DNA of 64,000 nucleotides from Actinotalea sp. Marseille-Q4924 (GTDB lineage Bacteria; Actinomycetota; Actinomycetes; Actinomycetales; Cellulomonadaceae), in assembly GCF_916618755.1 (NCBI RefSeq), contig NZ_CAKAKB010000004.1, positions 124,001 through 188,000 on the forward strand, written 5' to 3'. The notes under the pieces are model-generated. The model made no database searches. It was not told the origin of the DNA and saw only the letters and a list, made by a program, of their open reading frames with translations. Shown one piece after another: positions 27,388 to 37,829 of this stretch. The position numbers and the translations under genes are program-made. Position 1 is the stretch's first letter, and the number at the start of each line of letters is the position of its first letter.

Positions 27388-28346
27388 GCTCGGCACCCGG
27401 CCGGCTCGGTGTCGGCGTCGTCGGTGCGGGGCGCGTCGGCGCGGTCCTCGGCAGCGCGCTGCGCGCCGCGGGGCACGCCGTCGTCGGCGCGAGCGGCATC
27501 TCGGCGGACAGCCGGGAGCGGATCGCGACCCTGCTGCCGGGTGTCGAGCACCTGGAGGTGCCGCAGGTCGTCGAGCGCGCGGAGCTCGTGCTGCTCACCG
27601 TGCCCGACGACGCCCTGCCGGACCTGGTGCGCGGGCTGGCGACCCTCGGCGCGTGGCAGCCGGGCCAGATCGTCGTGCACACCGCGGGCGCGCTCGGGAC
27701 GGACGTCCTCGCCCCTGCGCGCGCGGCCGGGGCGATCCCGCTGGCTCTCCACCCGGCGATGACCTTCACGGGCACGTCGCTGGACCTCGGTCGCCTGGTC
27801 GGCTGCACGTTCGCCGTCACCGCGGCGGGGCCGGTGCTGCCCATCGGGCAGGCGCTCGTCGTCGAGGTGGGGGGCGAGCCGGTCGTCGTCGCGGAGGAGA
27901 TGCGCCCGCTCTACCACGCGGCCCTCGCGCACGGCGCGAACCACCTCGTCGTGCTCGTCGCGCAGGCCGCCCAGGCCCTCGCCGCGGCCGGGGTCGAGGC
28001 GCCGGACCGCGTCCTCGGGCCGCTGCTCTCCGCCGCCCTGGACAGCGCGGTGCGGGGCTCGGGCACGGCCGGCGACGGCACCGCCGTAGGGTCGAGCGGC
28101 GTCTCGTCCCTCACCGGCCCGGTGGTGCGCGGGGACGCCGGCACGGTCGCCGCCCACCTGCGCGAGCTCGCGGCGTTGGCGGGGAGGGACGGCGCCGCCG
28201 CGGACCTGCCCGGCACCTACCGGGCCCTCGCCCGTGCGGCCACGGGTCGCTCCCTCACGGGGCACCGCATCACCACCCAGCAGGCCGAGCGGCTGCTCGA
28301 CGTGCTCGCCGAGCCGCGGGCCGGCGGTCAGGAGGACCCGACATGA
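27384..28346 (+). CDS. Rossmann-fold/DUF2520 oxidoreductase-like protein
   Basis: 320 residues. The Rossmann motif [17 protein letters not shown] starts near residue 10 and is followed by [13 protein letters not shown] and HPAMTFTG; the C-terminal DUF2520 helical domain resembles the second domain of ketopantoate reductase-like dehydrogenases. It overlaps the panC start by ATGA. Neighbours suggest a role in pantothenate synthesis (a candidate for the missing ketopantoate reductase), which is inference from position and fold only. Confidence 0.75.
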   Translation: MSSAPGRLGVGVVGAGRVGAVLGSALRAAGHAVVGASGISADSRERIATLLPGVEHLEVPQVVERAELVLLTVPDDALPDLVRGLATLGAWQPGQIVVHTAGALGTDVLAPARAAGAIPLALHPAMTFTGTSLDLGRLVGCTFAVTAAGPVLPIGQALVVEVGGEPVVVAEEMRPLYHAALAHGANHLVVLVAQAAQALAAAGVEAPDRVLGPLLSAALDSAVRGSGTAGDGTAVGSSGVSSLTGPVVRGDAGTVAAHLRELAALAGRDGAAADLPGTYRALARAATGRSLTGHRITTQQAERLLDVLAEPRAGGQEDPT

Positions 28347-29326
28347 ACGACAGCGCCGCCCCCGCCGCGCCCCCCGTGCCGACGGGCCCGCCCGGCGCCG
28401 CACCCAGCGCGCCCGTGCCGGGTGCCGCACCCACCGCGCCCCTGCTCGTCCGGACGCGGGCAGAGCTCGGCGCGGTCCTGGGCGCGCCGGGGGAGGGCCG
28501 CCGCCGCGCCGTCGTCATGACGATGGGCGCGCTCCACGAGGGGCACCTGGCGCTCGTGCGGCTCGCGCGGGCGCACGCCGACGAGGTCGTCGTGACGATC
28601 TTCGTCAACCCCCTGCAGTTCGGCCCCGCCGAGGACCTGGCGCGCTACCCCCGCGACCTCGACCGCGACGTCACCCTGCTGGCGGCCGAGGGCGTCGACG
28701 TCGTCTTCGCGCCGGACGTGCACGAGGTGTACCCCGACGGCGGGCCGGTCGTGCGCGTCAGCGCCGGGCCTCTCGGGGACCGGCTCGAGGGCGCCCACCG
28801 TCCCGGCCACTTCGACGGCGTGCTCACGGTGGTGCTCAAGCTGCTCCACCTCGTGCGGCCCGACGTCGCCGTGTTCGGCCAGAAGGACGCGCAGCAGATC
28901 ATGGCGGTCCGGCGGATGGTCCGTGACCTGGACGTCCCCGTCGAGGTCCTCGCCGGACCCACCGTGCGCGACCCGGACGGGCTCGCGCTGTCCTCCCGCA
29001 ACGCCTACCTCGGGCCGGCCGAGCGGGAGAGCGCGCTGGCGCTGTCCCGCTCGCTGCGCGACGCCCAGCGGGCCGTGGCGGACGCCGGCGCCGGCCCCGA
29101 CGCGGTCCTGGCGGCCGCCCGGCGTGTGCTCGACGGCGAGCCGGGCGTGGTCGTCGACTACCTGGCGCTCGTCGACCCCGTCGACGCCCACGACGTCCCC
29201 GCGACGCACCGCGGCGAGGCCGTCCTCGTCCTGGCGGCGCGCGTCGGCAGCACGCGGCTCATCGACAACGCGGTCCTGCGCCTGGGCGAGGACCGGATCT
29301 CGGGACAGGACGGGACCGGACAGTGA
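28343..29326 (+). CDS. panC: Pantothenate synthetase (pantoate-beta-alanine ligase)
   Basis: 327-residue ligase joining pantoate and beta-alanine with ATP. Motifs: [10 protein letters not shown] near residue 56, [28 protein letters not shown], and LSSRNAYL. The first 35 residues are an Ala/Pro extension before the fold begins at [12 protein letters not shown] 28343 overlaps the previous stop. panD, making the beta-alanine, is next. Confidence 0.94.
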   Translation: MNDSAAPAAPPVPTGPPGAAPSAPVPGAAPTAPLLVRTRAELGAVLGAPGEGRRRAVVMTMGALHEGHLALVRLARAHADEVVVTIFVNPLQFGPAEDLARYPRDLDRDVTLLAAEGVDVVFAPDVHEVYPDGGPVVRVSAGPLGDRLEGAHRPGHFDGVLTVVLKLLHLVRPDVAVFGQKDAQQIMAVRRMVRDLDVPVEVLAGPTVRDPDGLALSSRNAYLGPAERESALALSRSLRDAQRAVADAGAGPDAVLAAARRVLDGEPGVVVDYLALVDPVDAHDVPATHRGEAVLVLAARVGSTRLIDNAVLRLGEDRISGQDGTGQ

Positions 29327-29376
29327 CGCAGCACGAGCCGAGGCAGCAGGGCCTCACCACCGGAGGGCTGCGACCC

Positions 29377-29808
29377 ATGATGGTGGGGAAGATCCACCGC
29401 GCCACCGTCACGGCCGCCGACCTGCACTACGTGGGCTCGGTCACCGTGGACCTCGACCTGCTCGACGCCGCCGACATCCTCCCGGGCCAGCAGGTCGACG
29501 TCGTCGACGTCACCAACGGTGCCCGCCTGACGACCTACGCGCTGGCCGGGGAGCGCGGCTCCGGCGTCGTCTGCGTCAACGGCGCGGCCGCCCACCTCGT
29601 GCACCCCGGGGACGTCGTCATCCTCATCGCGTACGCCCTCCTGCCGGACGCCGAGGCGCGGGCGTACGCACCCCACGTCGTCCACGTCGACGCCGCGAAC
29701 CGCCCCGTCGAGCAGGGTGCGGACCCGGGGGCGGCCGCGGACGGGGTGCCCTCCGGGGTGGCGTCCGACCGGCTCCTCACCTCCGCCCTGCCCTGGGGAG
29801 CACGGTGA
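29377..29808 (+). CDS. panD: Aspartate 1-decarboxylase proenzyme
   Basis: 143-residue pyruvoyl enzyme making beta-alanine from aspartate. The self-cleavage site Gly-Ser is in [12 protein letters not shown] near residue 24-25, the normal place. ATG 29377 is preferred because GGAGGG stands before it and family members begin here; a GTG at 29323 overlapping the panC stop would add 18 residues. The C-terminal 25 residues extend beyond the usual length. Its stop overlaps nadB by 4 bases. Confidence 0.92.
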   Translation: MMVGKIHRATVTAADLHYVGSVTVDLDLLDAADILPGQQVDVVDVTNGARLTTYALAGERGSGVVCVNGAAAHLVHPGDVVILIAYALLPDAEARAYAPHVVHVDAANRPVEQGADPGAAADGVPSGVASDRLLTSALPWGAR

Positions 29809-31502
29809 GGCTGGCGCGGACGCTCGCCGCGCCGGCCCCGGGCTGGGTCGCCCGGGCCGACGTCGTCGTCGTCGGGTCCGGCATCGCCGGGCTGACGGCG
29901 GCCCTCCGCCTGCGCCGCCGGGTGGACCGCGTGCTGCTCGTGACCAAGGGCCGGCTCGCCTCCGGCTCGACCGTGTGGGCCCAGGGCGGGATCGCGGCCG
30001 CCCTCGACCCCGACGACTCGCCCGCCGCGCACCGCGCCGACACGCTCACGGCGGGCGTCGGGCTGTGCGACCCCACCGCCGTCGACGTGCTCGTCTCCGA
30101 GGGGCCTGTCCGCGTCCGGGAGCTGGTCGCGGCCGGCGCGCGGTTCGACACCGACCCCGACGGCCGCATCTCCCTGACCCGTGAGGGCGGGCACGGCGCG
30201 GACCGCATCGCGCACGCCGGCGGCGACGCCACGGGCGCGGAGATCTCCCGTGCCCTCCTCGCCCAGCTCGAGGCGGTCCGCACCGACCCGGGCATCGAGG
30301 TGATCGAGCACGCGCTGGTCCTGGACGTCCTCACCGCCGCGCCCGACGCGGACGGCCGCCCGGGCCCGGCGTGCGGGGTCACGCTGCACGTCATCGGTGA
30401 GGGCAGCCGAGACGGCGTCGGCGCGGCGCTGGGGCGTGCCGTCGTGCTGGCCACGGGCGGGATCGGCCAGGTGTACGCCTCCTCGACCAACCCCGCCCAG
30501 GCCACGGGCGACGGGCTCGCTGCGGCGCTGAGGGCGGGTGCCGCCGTCGCGGACGTCGAGTTCGTCCAGTTCCACCCGACGGTCCTGTGGCTCGGCGCGG
30601 GCGTCAAGGGGCAGCTCCCGCTCGTCTCGGAGGCGGTGCGGGGGGAGGGCGCCCTCCTGCTCGACACGGACGGCGTCCGCTTCATGCCCGCCCTGCACCC
30701 GATGGCCGAGCTCGCGCCGCGGGACGTCGTGGCCCACGCGATCGTCCGGCGCATGGCGGAGACCGGGGCGGACCACGTCTTCCTCGACGCGCGGCACCTC
30801 GGCCCGGACTTCCTGCGCGGGCGCTTCCCGACGATTCACGAGCGCCTGCTCACCGAGGGCATCGACCTCACGACCGACCTCGTGCCGGTCGCCCCTGCCC
30901 AGCACTACCACTCCGGCGGTGTGCTCACCGACCTCGACGGCCGCACGACGGTGCCCGGCCTCTACGCCGCGGGCGAGGTCGCCTGCACCGGGGTCCACGG
31001 CGCGAACCGGCTCGCGTCGAACTCGCTGCTGGAGGGCGTCGTCTTCGGGCACCGGGCGGCGGAGCGGATCGCCCGGCACGTCGTCGGAGTGCCGCAGCGC
31101 GACGCCGTCGACCGCCCGGGTGAGCCGGCACTCGTGGCGGCCACCGTCCGCCCGCGTGTCCAGCGGCTCGCGCAGTCCGGCCCCGGCGTCATCCGCAACG
31201 CCGCCGCGCTCGCGGGCGCCGCCCAGGGTCTCGCGGCCATCCCGACCCGCGCCGACGCCGTCCCGGGGGTGGTCGCCGCACCGCAGGTCGCCGAGTGGGA
31301 GACGACGAACCTCCACCAGGTCGCGGTGCTGCTCACCGACGCCGCGACGCGCCGCACCGAGTCCCGCGGCGGCCACTTCCGGGAGGACTTCCCCGCGGCC
31401 GACGACGCGGCGTGGTCCCGGCGGCTCGTCGGCACGCTCGACCCCGACGGCGCGCTCCGGTGGCGTGACGGACCGCTGACCTCCGCAGGCCCCTTCGACT
31501 GA
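29805..31502 (+). CDS. nadB: L-aspartate oxidase
   Basis: 565-residue FAD enzyme oxidising aspartate to iminoaspartate for NAD synthesis. The dinucleotide motif [14 protein letters not shown] lies near residue 20; family signatures SREGGH-like ([11 protein letters not shown]), [11 protein letters not shown], and [11 protein letters not shown] are in place. GTG 29805 overlaps panD (GTGA). Iminoaspartate would go to NadA, which is not in the window; nadC, normally adjacent, is 1.3 kb downstream, separated by an oppositely oriented module. Confidence 0.94.
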   Translation: MRLARTLAAPAPGWVARADVVVVGSGIAGLTAALRLRRRVDRVLLVTKGRLASGSTVWAQGGIAAALDPDDSPAAHRADTLTAGVGLCDPTAVDVLVSEGPVRVRELVAAGARFDTDPDGRISLTREGGHGADRIAHAGGDATGAEISRALLAQLEAVRTDPGIEVIEHALVLDVLTAAPDADGRPGPACGVTLHVIGEGSRDGVGAALGRAVVLATGGIGQVYASSTNPAQATGDGLAAALRAGAAVADVEFVQFHPTVLWLGAGVKGQLPLVSEAVRGEGALLLDTDGVRFMPALHPMAELAPRDVVAHAIVRRMAETGADHVFLDARHLGPDFLRGRFPTIHERLLTEGIDLTTDLVPVAPAQHYHSGGVLTDLDGRTTVPGLYAAGEVACTGVHGANRLASNSLLEGVVFGHRAAERIARHVVGVPQRDAVDRPGEPALVAATVRPRVQRLAQSGPGVIRNAAALAGAAQGLAAIPTRADAVPGVVAAPQVAEWETTNLHQVAVLLTDAATRRTESRGGHFREDFPAADDAAWSRRLVGTLDPDGALRWRDGPLTSAGPFD

Positions 31503-31517
31503 CGGGCCGACGGACCG

Positions 31518-31832
31518 TCAGGGGTGGTCGACGGGGAAGCCGTGCGCGCGCCACGCGCCGGTCCCGCCGGCCACGTTCGTCACGTCGTACCCCTGCTGGC
31601 CCAGCCACGCGGTCACCTGCGCCGAGCGCCCGCCCGACTCGCAGATGAGGAGCACCTCGCCGGGCAGCGTGGTGACCTCCTGCACGCGGTCGACGAGCTG
31701 CGACAGCGGGACGTTGCGCGCGCCGGGCACGTGGCCCGCCGCGAACTCGTGCTCCTCCCGGACGTCGACGACGGCGGGGGGCTGCGGGGCGGCGAGGCGC
31801 GCGGCGAGCGCGTGGACGTCGATCTCCTGCAC
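31518..31832 (-). CDS. Single-domain rhodanese (sulfurtransferase)
   Basis: 104-residue rhodanese. The domain spans the whole protein: VVDVREEHEFAAGHVPGARNVPL, then the active-site loop with Cys in LLICESGGRS, and the C-terminal NVAGGTGAWRAHGFPV. It moves sulfane sulfur between thiols in the cytoplasm. It is last in the minus-strand module driven from 32769-32784. A short inverted repeat (TGACGG/CCGTCA, about 31501-31520) separates it from nadB. Confidence 0.9.
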   Translation of the reverse strand: MQEIDVHALAARLAAPQPPAVVDVREEHEFAAGHVPGARNVPLSQLVDRVQEVTTLPGEVLLICESGGRSAQVTAWLGQQGYDVTNVAGGTGAWRAHGFPVDHP

Positions 31833-31858
31833 GGTGGTGGCCTCCGAGGGTCGGTGCG

Positions 31859-32020
31859 TCAGCCGCGCTCGAGGACGAGGTCGGGCAGCGCGGCACGGAG
31901 GGTCAGCATGCCCCCCGACAGCATCGCGCTGTCCAGCCCGGCCTGGTCGAGCACGCGGTGGGCGAGGTAGGAGCGGAAGCCGCTCTGGCAGTGCACCCGG
32001 ACGGGGCGCCTCTCTTCATG
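31859..32020 (-). pseudogene. Remnant: C-terminal rhodanese tail of a CoA-disulfide-reductase-like protein
   Basis: The minus-strand frame ending at the TGA at 31861-31859 reads RRPVRVHCQSGFRSYLAHRV, then LDQAGLDSAMLSGGMLTL and a short end LPDLVLERG. This is the second half of a rhodanese domain including its active-site Cys loop, as at the C-terminus of FAD-dependent CoA-disulfide/persulfide reductases. Upstream of about 32020 the similarity stops in non-coding-looking sequence and there is no start codon with a ribosome binding site. It is best read as the surviving end of a deleted gene in the persulfide module. Confidence 0.65.
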
Positions 32021-32090
32021 ACGGTGTCCTTGGGGGTGGTGCCGGGCAGCGCGGCGCGGGGGGACCGTCGAGCGAGGGTCCGCCGAGCCG

Positions 32091-32784
<694 letters not shown>

Positions 32785-32803
32785 CAGTACGGCGACGGTC
32801 CCC

Positions 32804-32809
32804 TACGGT
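32804..32809 (+). promoter_or_regulatory. -10 box TACGGT, leaderless nadC promoter
   Basis: TACGGT, 6 bases, GTG 32816. The -35 position falls at the right edge of the CstR-type operator. Confidence 0.55.
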
Positions 32810-32815
32810 GTCGGG

Positions 32816-33733
32816 GTGGACATCGCCGCCTCCTCCTCCTCCCCGGGCGCTCGCCTCGACCCCGCCTGGACCGCGCGCACGGTACGGATCGCCCTCGACG
32901 AGGACCTGGGGCCGGCCCCGGGTCGGGACGTCACGACGCAGGCGACCGTCGACCCCGCCGAGACGGGCACCGCGCGCCTCGTCGCGCGCGCGGACGGCGT
33001 GGTGGCGGGCCTGCCCGTCGTCGCAGAGGTCCTCGCTCAGGTGGCCGAGCGGCTCGGTCTCGCGGTCCCGGAGGTGGAGCTCCGCGCCGACGACGGCGCC
33101 CGCGTCGCCCGCGGCGACGTGGTCGGGGTGCTGCGCGGTCCGGTGCAGGTGCTGCTCGTGGGCGAGCGCACCCTGCTCAACCTGGTCAGCCGCGCCTCCG
33201 GCGTCGCCACGCACACCCGCCGCTGGGCCGACGCCCTCGCGGGCACCGGCGCCCAGGTCCTCGACACGCGCAAGACGACGCCCGGCCTGCGCGAGCTGGA
33301 GAAGTACGCCGTGCGGTGCGGCGGCGGCACCAACAAGCGCATGGGGCTGCACGACGTCGCGATGGTCAAGGACAACCACGTCGTCGCGGCCGGGTCCGTC
33401 GCTGGCGCCGTTCAGGCCGTCCGGCGGATGTTCCCCGACGTCCCGGTCCAGGTGGAGGCCGACACGCTCGACCAGGCGCTCGAGGCGCTCGACGTGGGCG
33501 CCGACTTCCTCCTGCTCGACAACATGCCCCCGGAGCGTCTCCGGGAGGTCGTCCTGGCGGTGCGAGCCCGCGACGGCGGCGAGCGGGTCGAGCTCGAGGC
33601 GACGGGGAACCTCACCCTCGACCGGGCGGTGGAGGTCGCGTCGACCGGCGTCGACCACCTCTCCGTCGGCGCCCTGACGCACTCCTCGCCGATCCTCGAC
33701 CTGGCCCTGGACCTGGTGGAGCGCGACGGCTGA
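32816..33733 (+). CDS. nadC: Nicotinate-nucleotide pyrophosphorylase (carboxylating)
   Basis: 305-residue quinolinate phosphoribosyltransferase, third enzyme of de novo NAD synthesis. Motifs: RTLLNLVSRASGVAT-type segment, DTRKTTPGLRELEKYAVRCG, RMGLHDVAMVKDNH, and LLDNMPP; catalytic Lys/Arg residues are within these. GTG 32816 is the only start that matches both family length and the leaderless -10. It has its own promoter since the rhodanese module cuts it off from nadB. Confidence 0.94.
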   Translation: MDIAASSSSPGARLDPAWTARTVRIALDEDLGPAPGRDVTTQATVDPAETGTARLVARADGVVAGLPVVAEVLAQVAERLGLAVPEVELRADDGARVARGDVVGVLRGPVQVLLVGERTLLNLVSRASGVATHTRRWADALAGTGAQVLDTRKTTPGLRELEKYAVRCGGGTNKRMGLHDVAMVKDNHVVAAGSVAGAVQAVRRMFPDVPVQVEADTLDQALEALDVGADFLLLDNMPPERLREVVLAVRARDGGERVELEATGNLTLDRAVEVASTGVDHLSVGALTHSSPILDLALDLVERDG

Positions 33734-33784
33734 CCCGCCGCGCAGGGACGGGCCGCAGCGACCGGGCGCCGGTGCGCCCGCCGG

Positions 33785-33790
33785 TAAACT
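33785..33790 (+). promoter_or_regulatory. -10 box TAAACT, leaderless lysS promoter
   Basis: TAAACT, 6 bases, GTG 33797; an AT-rich hexamer standing out in GC-rich surroundings. Confidence 0.6.
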
Positions 33791-33796
33791 CGCGCG

Positions 33797-35311
33797 GTGA
33801 CCACGGCCGAGAACACCCCGCTCCACATCGAGGACGACCTCCCCGAGCAGATGCGCGTCCGGCGGGAGAAGCGCGAGCGCATGCTCGCCGAGGGCCGCGA
33901 GGCCTTCCCCGTCGGTGTCCCGGTCACGCACACCGTCGCCCAGGTCCGTGCCGACCACGGTGACCTGGAGGCCGGTGAGGAGACGGACGTCGTCGTCGGC
34001 GTCGCGGGCCGGGTCATGTACCTCCGCAACACGGGCAGGCTGTGCTTCGCGACGATCCAGGACGGCGAGGGCAACCGGCTGCAGGTGATGCTCAGCCAGG
34101 CGGTCGTGGGCGAGGAGGCCCTGGACGCGTTCAAGGCGGACGTCGACCTCGGGGACCACCTCTTCGCCCACGGGACGGTCATCTCCTCGCGCCGCGGCGA
34201 GCTGAGCGTCTTCGCGGATGCCTGGCGCCTGGCCGCCAAGGCCCTGCGTCCGCTGCCCGTCCTGCACAAGGACCTCTCCGAGGAGGCCCGGGTCCGGCGG
34301 CGGTACGTCGACCTCATCGTCCGGCCGCAGGCGCGCGACACCGTGCGCCTGCGCGCCGCCGTCGTCCGCTCGCTGCGCGAGAACTTCCACCGCAGGGGCT
34401 ACGTGGAGGTCGAGACGCCGATGCTGCAGGTGCAGCACGGCGGCGCCTCGGCCCGGCCGTTCTCGACCCACATGAACGCGTTCGACCTGGACCTGTTCCT
34501 GCGGATCGCGCCCGAGCTCTTCCTCAAGCGCGCCGTGGTCGGCGGCGTGGAGCGCGTCTTCGAGATCAACCGGAGCTTCCGGAACGAGGGCGCCGACTCC
34601 ACGCACTCGCCGGAGTTCGCGACCCTCGAGGCGTACGAGGCCTACGGGGACTACGACACGATGGCTGCGCTCACGCGCGACCTGGTGCAGACGGCGGCGC
34701 TGGACGCCCTGGGCACGACCGCCGTCACGCTCGCCGACGGCACCGAGTACGAGCTCGGTGGGGAGTGGACCTCGTTGAGCCTGTACGGCTCGTTGTCCGA
34801 GGCGCTCGGTGAGGAGATCACGCCGCAGACCTCCGTCGAGCACCTCATGCCTCTCGCCGAGCAGTTCGACGTGCAGATCGACCCGCGCCGGATGAATCAC
34901 GGCAAGCTCGTGGAGGAGCTGTGGGAGCACCACGTGGGCGACCACCTGCACGCGCCCACGTTCGTCCGCGACTTCCCGGTCGACACCAGTCCCCTCACGC
35001 GGGACCATCGCAGCATTCCGGGTGCGGTCGAGAAGTGGGACCTGTACATCCGCGGGATCGAGACCGCGACGGCGTACTCGGAGCTCGTCGACCCGGTCGT
35101 GCAGCGGGAACGGTTCGAGGCGCAGGCGCGGCTCGCGGCCGCAGGCGACGACGAGGCCATGCCCCTGGACGAGGACTTCCTCGAGGCGATGGAGCACGCG
35201 ATGCCGCCGGCCGGTGGGATGGGCATGGGCGTCGACCGGCTCCTCATGGCGCTCACGGGGCTCAACATCCGCGAGACCATCCTGTTCCCGCTGGTCAAGC
35301 CGCTCGCCTGA
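33797..35311 (+). CDS. lysS: Lysyl-tRNA synthetase (class II)
   Basis: 504-residue class IIb synthetase. The N-terminal OB-fold anticodon domain (about 55-150) is followed by the catalytic core with motif 2 [20 protein letters not shown] and motif 3 [12 protein letters not shown]. Length matches bacterial LysS. Lysine-specific features (HPLF-type loops) were not individually checked, but gene order lysS-lsr2 is the actinobacterial standard. Confidence 0.95.
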   Translation: MTTAENTPLHIEDDLPEQMRVRREKRERMLAEGREAFPVGVPVTHTVAQVRADHGDLEAGEETDVVVGVAGRVMYLRNTGRLCFATIQDGEGNRLQVMLSQAVVGEEALDAFKADVDLGDHLFAHGTVISSRRGELSVFADAWRLAAKALRPLPVLHKDLSEEARVRRRYVDLIVRPQARDTVRLRAAVVRSLRENFHRRGYVEVETPMLQVQHGGASARPFSTHMNAFDLDLFLRIAPELFLKRAVVGGVERVFEINRSFRNEGADSTHSPEFATLEAYEAYGDYDTMAALTRDLVQTAALDALGTTAVTLADGTEYELGGEWTSLSLYGSLSEALGEEITPQTSVEHLMPLAEQFDVQIDPRRMNHGKLVEELWEHHVGDHLHAPTFVRDFPVDTSPLTRDHRSIPGAVEKWDLYIRGIETATAYSELVDPVVQRERFEAQARLAAAGDDEAMPLDEDFLEAMEHAMPPAGGMGMGVDRLLMALTGLNIRETILFPLVKPLA

Positions 35312-35352
35312 GGAGCGGCGCGGGCGGGTGCCCCGCCGTGCGTGGGGCGCCG

Positions 35353-35358
35353 TACCAT
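35353..35358 (+). promoter_or_regulatory. -10 box TACCAT, leaderless promoter
   Basis: TACCAT, 6 bases, GTG 35365. Confidence 0.5.
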
Positions 35359-35364
35359 CGTCGG

Positions 35365-35556
35365 GTGGACGGGCTCTGGCAGGTGGTGGCGGCGCTGATC
35401 CCCTCGATCGGGGTGGGTCTGGTGTTCTGGTTCGTCATGCGTGCGGTCATCCACGCGGACCGGCGCGAGCGCCAGGCGATCGCCCGCCTGGAGGCCGAGG
35501 AATCCCGCAGCCGGCATTCCGGCGCCGTGGACGAGGCCGGTCGCGTCGAGCGCTGA
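35365..35556 (+). CDS. Small single-pass membrane protein
   Basis: 63 residues: one membrane helix (LWQVVAALIPSIGVGLVFWFVMRAV, given here in two parts: LWQVVAALIPSI and GVGLVFWFVMRAV), then a charged cytoplasmic helix (HADRRERQAIARLEAEES). No family recognised. A leaderless promoter box supports that it is expressed. It sits between lysS and lsr2. Confidence 0.65.
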   Translation: MDGLWQVVAALIPSIGVGLVFWFVMRAVIHADRRERQAIARLEAEESRSRHSGAVDEAGRVER

Positions 35557-35785
35557 CTGCGCCTGCCGCCGCATCGCAGGGGCGTCGTGAGCGCCTTTCC
35601 GGTGCGCATTCGGGACAGCGTGTCCCGGTCCCGCAGGGTCGTTATCGCCGGCCTTGCGCGCGGACGGGGGATGCTTTTCCCAGCACAATGGGGAACGCCC
35701 TGTGCATTCCGGCGCCCGATGACGTGAATTCGCTGTATGGTGCGTTCGTCAGGACCGCTGGAAACGTCTGAAGGAAGTTGACCCC

Positions 35786-36121
35786 ATGGCTCAGAAGAAT
35801 GTCGTCATGCTCATCGACGACCTCGACGGTGGCGACGCCGACGAGACCGTCTCGTTCTCGCTCGACGGTGTGTCGTACGAGATCGACCTCAATGCGGAGA
35901 ATGCCGCGAAGCTGCGCGACGCTTTCGCGTCCTGGGTCGGCCACGGCCGTCGGGTCGGCGGCCGCACGCGCAGCGCCGGGCGGCGTCCGGCCCGCTCGTC
36001 CGGTGGCGCCGGTGGGGGGAACAGCACGGAGATCCGCGAGTGGGCCCGGTCGAACGGCTACACGGTGAGCGACCGGGGTCGCATCCCGGCCGAGGTGAAG
36101 GCGGCGTTCGACAACCGCTGA
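35786..36121 (+). CDS. lsr2: Lsr2 nucleoid-associated protein
   Basis: 111-residue H-NS-like xenogeneic silencer. The N-terminal dimerisation domain (VVMLIDDLDGG, VSYEIDLN) and C-terminal DNA-binding domain with the AT-hook-like RGR in SDRGRIPAEV are both intact. A Gly/Arg/Ser linker joins them. ATG follows GAAGGAAG. The 230 bases upstream are less GC-rich than the surroundings and hold a TATGGT box (35736-35741) and an inverted repeat TTCCC/GGGAA at 35677-35695, candidates for autoregulation. Confidence 0.95.
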   Translation: MAQKNVVMLIDDLDGGDADETVSFSLDGVSYEIDLNAENAAKLRDAFASWVGHGRRVGGRTRSAGRRPARSSGGAGGGNSTEIREWARSNGYTVSDRGRIPAEVKAAFDNR

Positions 36122-36151
36122 CCGCCGGTCGCGCTCCCGCGCGCACGAGGA

Positions 36152-36186
36152 CGACGAGGCCCCGTCCGGTGGACGGGGCCTCGTCG
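36152..36186. terminator. lsr2 terminator
   Basis: Perfect 16-bp stem (36152-36167 with 36171-36186) and a 3-base loop, 30 bases after the lsr2 stop. Confidence 0.88.
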
Positions 36187-36244
36187 CGTCCCTGGGCCCC
36201 GTCGGCTCCCTGCCGTCGGCGGAGCCGCGGGACGGGCCCGCGGT

Positions 36245-36271
36245 GCGGTCCCTGGTGCTCATCAGGACCGC
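36245..36271 (-). terminator. Weak hairpin after xylB
   Basis: GCGGTCC/GGACCGC arms with a 13-base loop, about 25 bases past the xylB stop; a modest terminator at best. Confidence 0.35.
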
Positions 36272-36296
36272 GCCGCGGACCGGCTGGGGGGCGGGG

Positions 36297-37760
36297 TCAG
36301 GCGCCGGGCCGGGTGGCCGTCAGCTCCTGCACCGCCGCGTACTGCTCGCGCACCTGCGGTGCTGCGGGGGCGCTGAACACCTCCGTGCCGGACGCCGCCC
36401 ACCGCGGTGCCTCGGCGGCCGGGTCCGTCGCGACCGCGAGCGTCCAGGCCGCCTGTCGCGCGGCGCCGTCGGCGACGTACTCGCCCGCCTCGGGGACCTC
36501 GACGTCCGTGCCGAGCACGGACGGTGCGATGCGCCGCACCGCCTCGGAGCGTGCGCCCCCGCCGATGAGGAGGACCCGCTCGACGTCGACGCCCTGGTCC
36601 CGCAGGGCGTCGAGGCCGTCCGCCAGCGCGCAGAGCATGCCCTCGACCGCGGCGCGGGCGAGGTGGGCCGGCGTGGTGTTCGCCAGGCGCAGGCCGTGCA
36701 GCGCGCCGGTCGCGTCGGGCCGGTTCGGGGTCCGCTCGCCCTCGAGGTAGGGCACCAGCACGAGGCCGTCGGCGCCGGCGGGTGCCGACAGCGCCAGGGC
36801 GCTGAGACCGGCGTGGTCGACGCCGAGGAGCCGTGCCGCCGCGTCGAGGACGCGGGACGCGTTGAGCGTGCACGCCAGGGGCAGGAAGGCACCGGAGGCG
36901 TCGGCGAAGCCGGTGACGAGCCCGGACGCGTCCGTGGTGGCCCGCCCGGTGACCGCCGAGACGACGCCGGAGGTGCCGATCGACAGGGCGACGTCGCCGG
37001 GCCGCATGCTCAGCGCCAGCGCGGCGCCGGCGTTGTCCCCGGCCCCGGGTCCCAGCAGTGCCTGCCCGCCGGCGAGCCGACCGGCCACCTCGGACGGCCC
37101 GAGGACCCGTGGCAGGACGACGTCGTCGCGCCCCAGCGCCAGGGCGAGGAGGTCGCGGCGGTAGTCCTCCGTCACGGGCGACCAGTAGCCGGTCCCCGAG
37201 GCGTCCGACCGGTCGGTCGTCAGCGCCGCGAGGTCACCGTCCTGCTCGCCCGCGGGGCCGTGGCCGGCCAGGCGCCACGTGAGCCAGTCGTGGGGGAGCG
37301 CGACGGCTGCCACGCGCGCCGCGTTCTCCGGCTCGGCGTCGCGCAGCCACCGCAGCTTCGTGACCGTGAACGAGGCGACCGGGACGGACCCGACGGCCTC
37401 GGCCCAGCGCGCCGCACCGGCGACCGCGTCACCGTCGCCGAGCTCGGTGACGAGGTCCGCCGCCGCCCCGGCGGATCGGGTGTCGTTCCAGAGGAGGGCC
37501 TCGCGGACGACCTCGCCCTGCGCGTCCAGCGCCACCATGCCGTGCTGCTGTCCGCCGACGGAGACGGCGGCGACGTCGTCGAGCCCGCCGGCGTCGGCGA
37601 TCGCCTCCTGCAGCGCGTCCCACCAGTGGTGGGGGTGGACCTCGGTGCCGTCGGGGTGCGCCGCCCGGCCGGAGCGCACGAGCGCACCCGTCGCGGCGTC
37701 GCGGACGACGACCTTGCAGGACTGGGTGGACGAGTCCACACCGGCGACCAGAGGTGCCAT
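36297..37760 (-). CDS. xylB: Xylulokinase
   Basis: 487-residue FGGY-family sugar kinase that phosphorylates D-xylulose. N-terminal [13 protein letters not shown] and [11 protein letters not shown] carry the ATP/sugar-binding start and catalytic segment; [12 protein letters not shown] and [18 protein letters not shown] are the FGGY C-terminal signatures. ATG 37760 follows GGAAGGAAG. It is downstream of xylA with a 69-base gap holding a strong hairpin. Confidence 0.93.
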   Translation of the reverse strand: MAPLVAGVDSSTQSCKVVVRDAATGALVRSGRAAHPDGTEVHPHHWWDALQEAIADAGGLDDVAAVSVGGQQHGMVALDAQGEVVREALLWNDTRSAGAAADLVTELGDGDAVAGAARWAEAVGSVPVASFTVTKLRWLRDAEPENAARVAAVALPHDWLTWRLAGHGPAGEQDGDLAALTTDRSDASGTGYWSPVTEDYRRDLLALALGRDDVVLPRVLGPSEVAGRLAGGQALLGPGAGDNAGAALALSMRPGDVALSIGTSGVVSAVTGRATTDASGLVTGFADASGAFLPLACTLNASRVLDAAARLLGVDHAGLSALALSAPAGADGLVLVPYLEGERTPNRPDATGALHGLRLANTTPAHLARAAVEGMLCALADGLDALRDQGVDVERVLLIGGGARSEAVRRIAPSVLGTDVEVPEAGEYVADGAARQAAWTLAVATDPAAEAPRWAASGTEVFSAPAAPQVREQYAAVQELTATRPGA

Positions 37761-37779
37761 GCGTTCTTCCTTCCGAGGC

Positions 37780-37810
37780 GACGGGCGCCGCTGCACCAGC
37801 GGCGCCCGTC
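37780..37810. terminator. Strong hairpin between xylA and xylB
   Basis: Perfect 14-bp stem (37780-37793 with 37797-37810), 3-base loop, 20 bases after the xylA stop. It may act as a partial terminator or mRNA-stabilising stem that gives xylA higher expression than xylB. Confidence 0.75.
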
Positions 37811-37829
37811 GACGATCCTGCGTGGTGGG

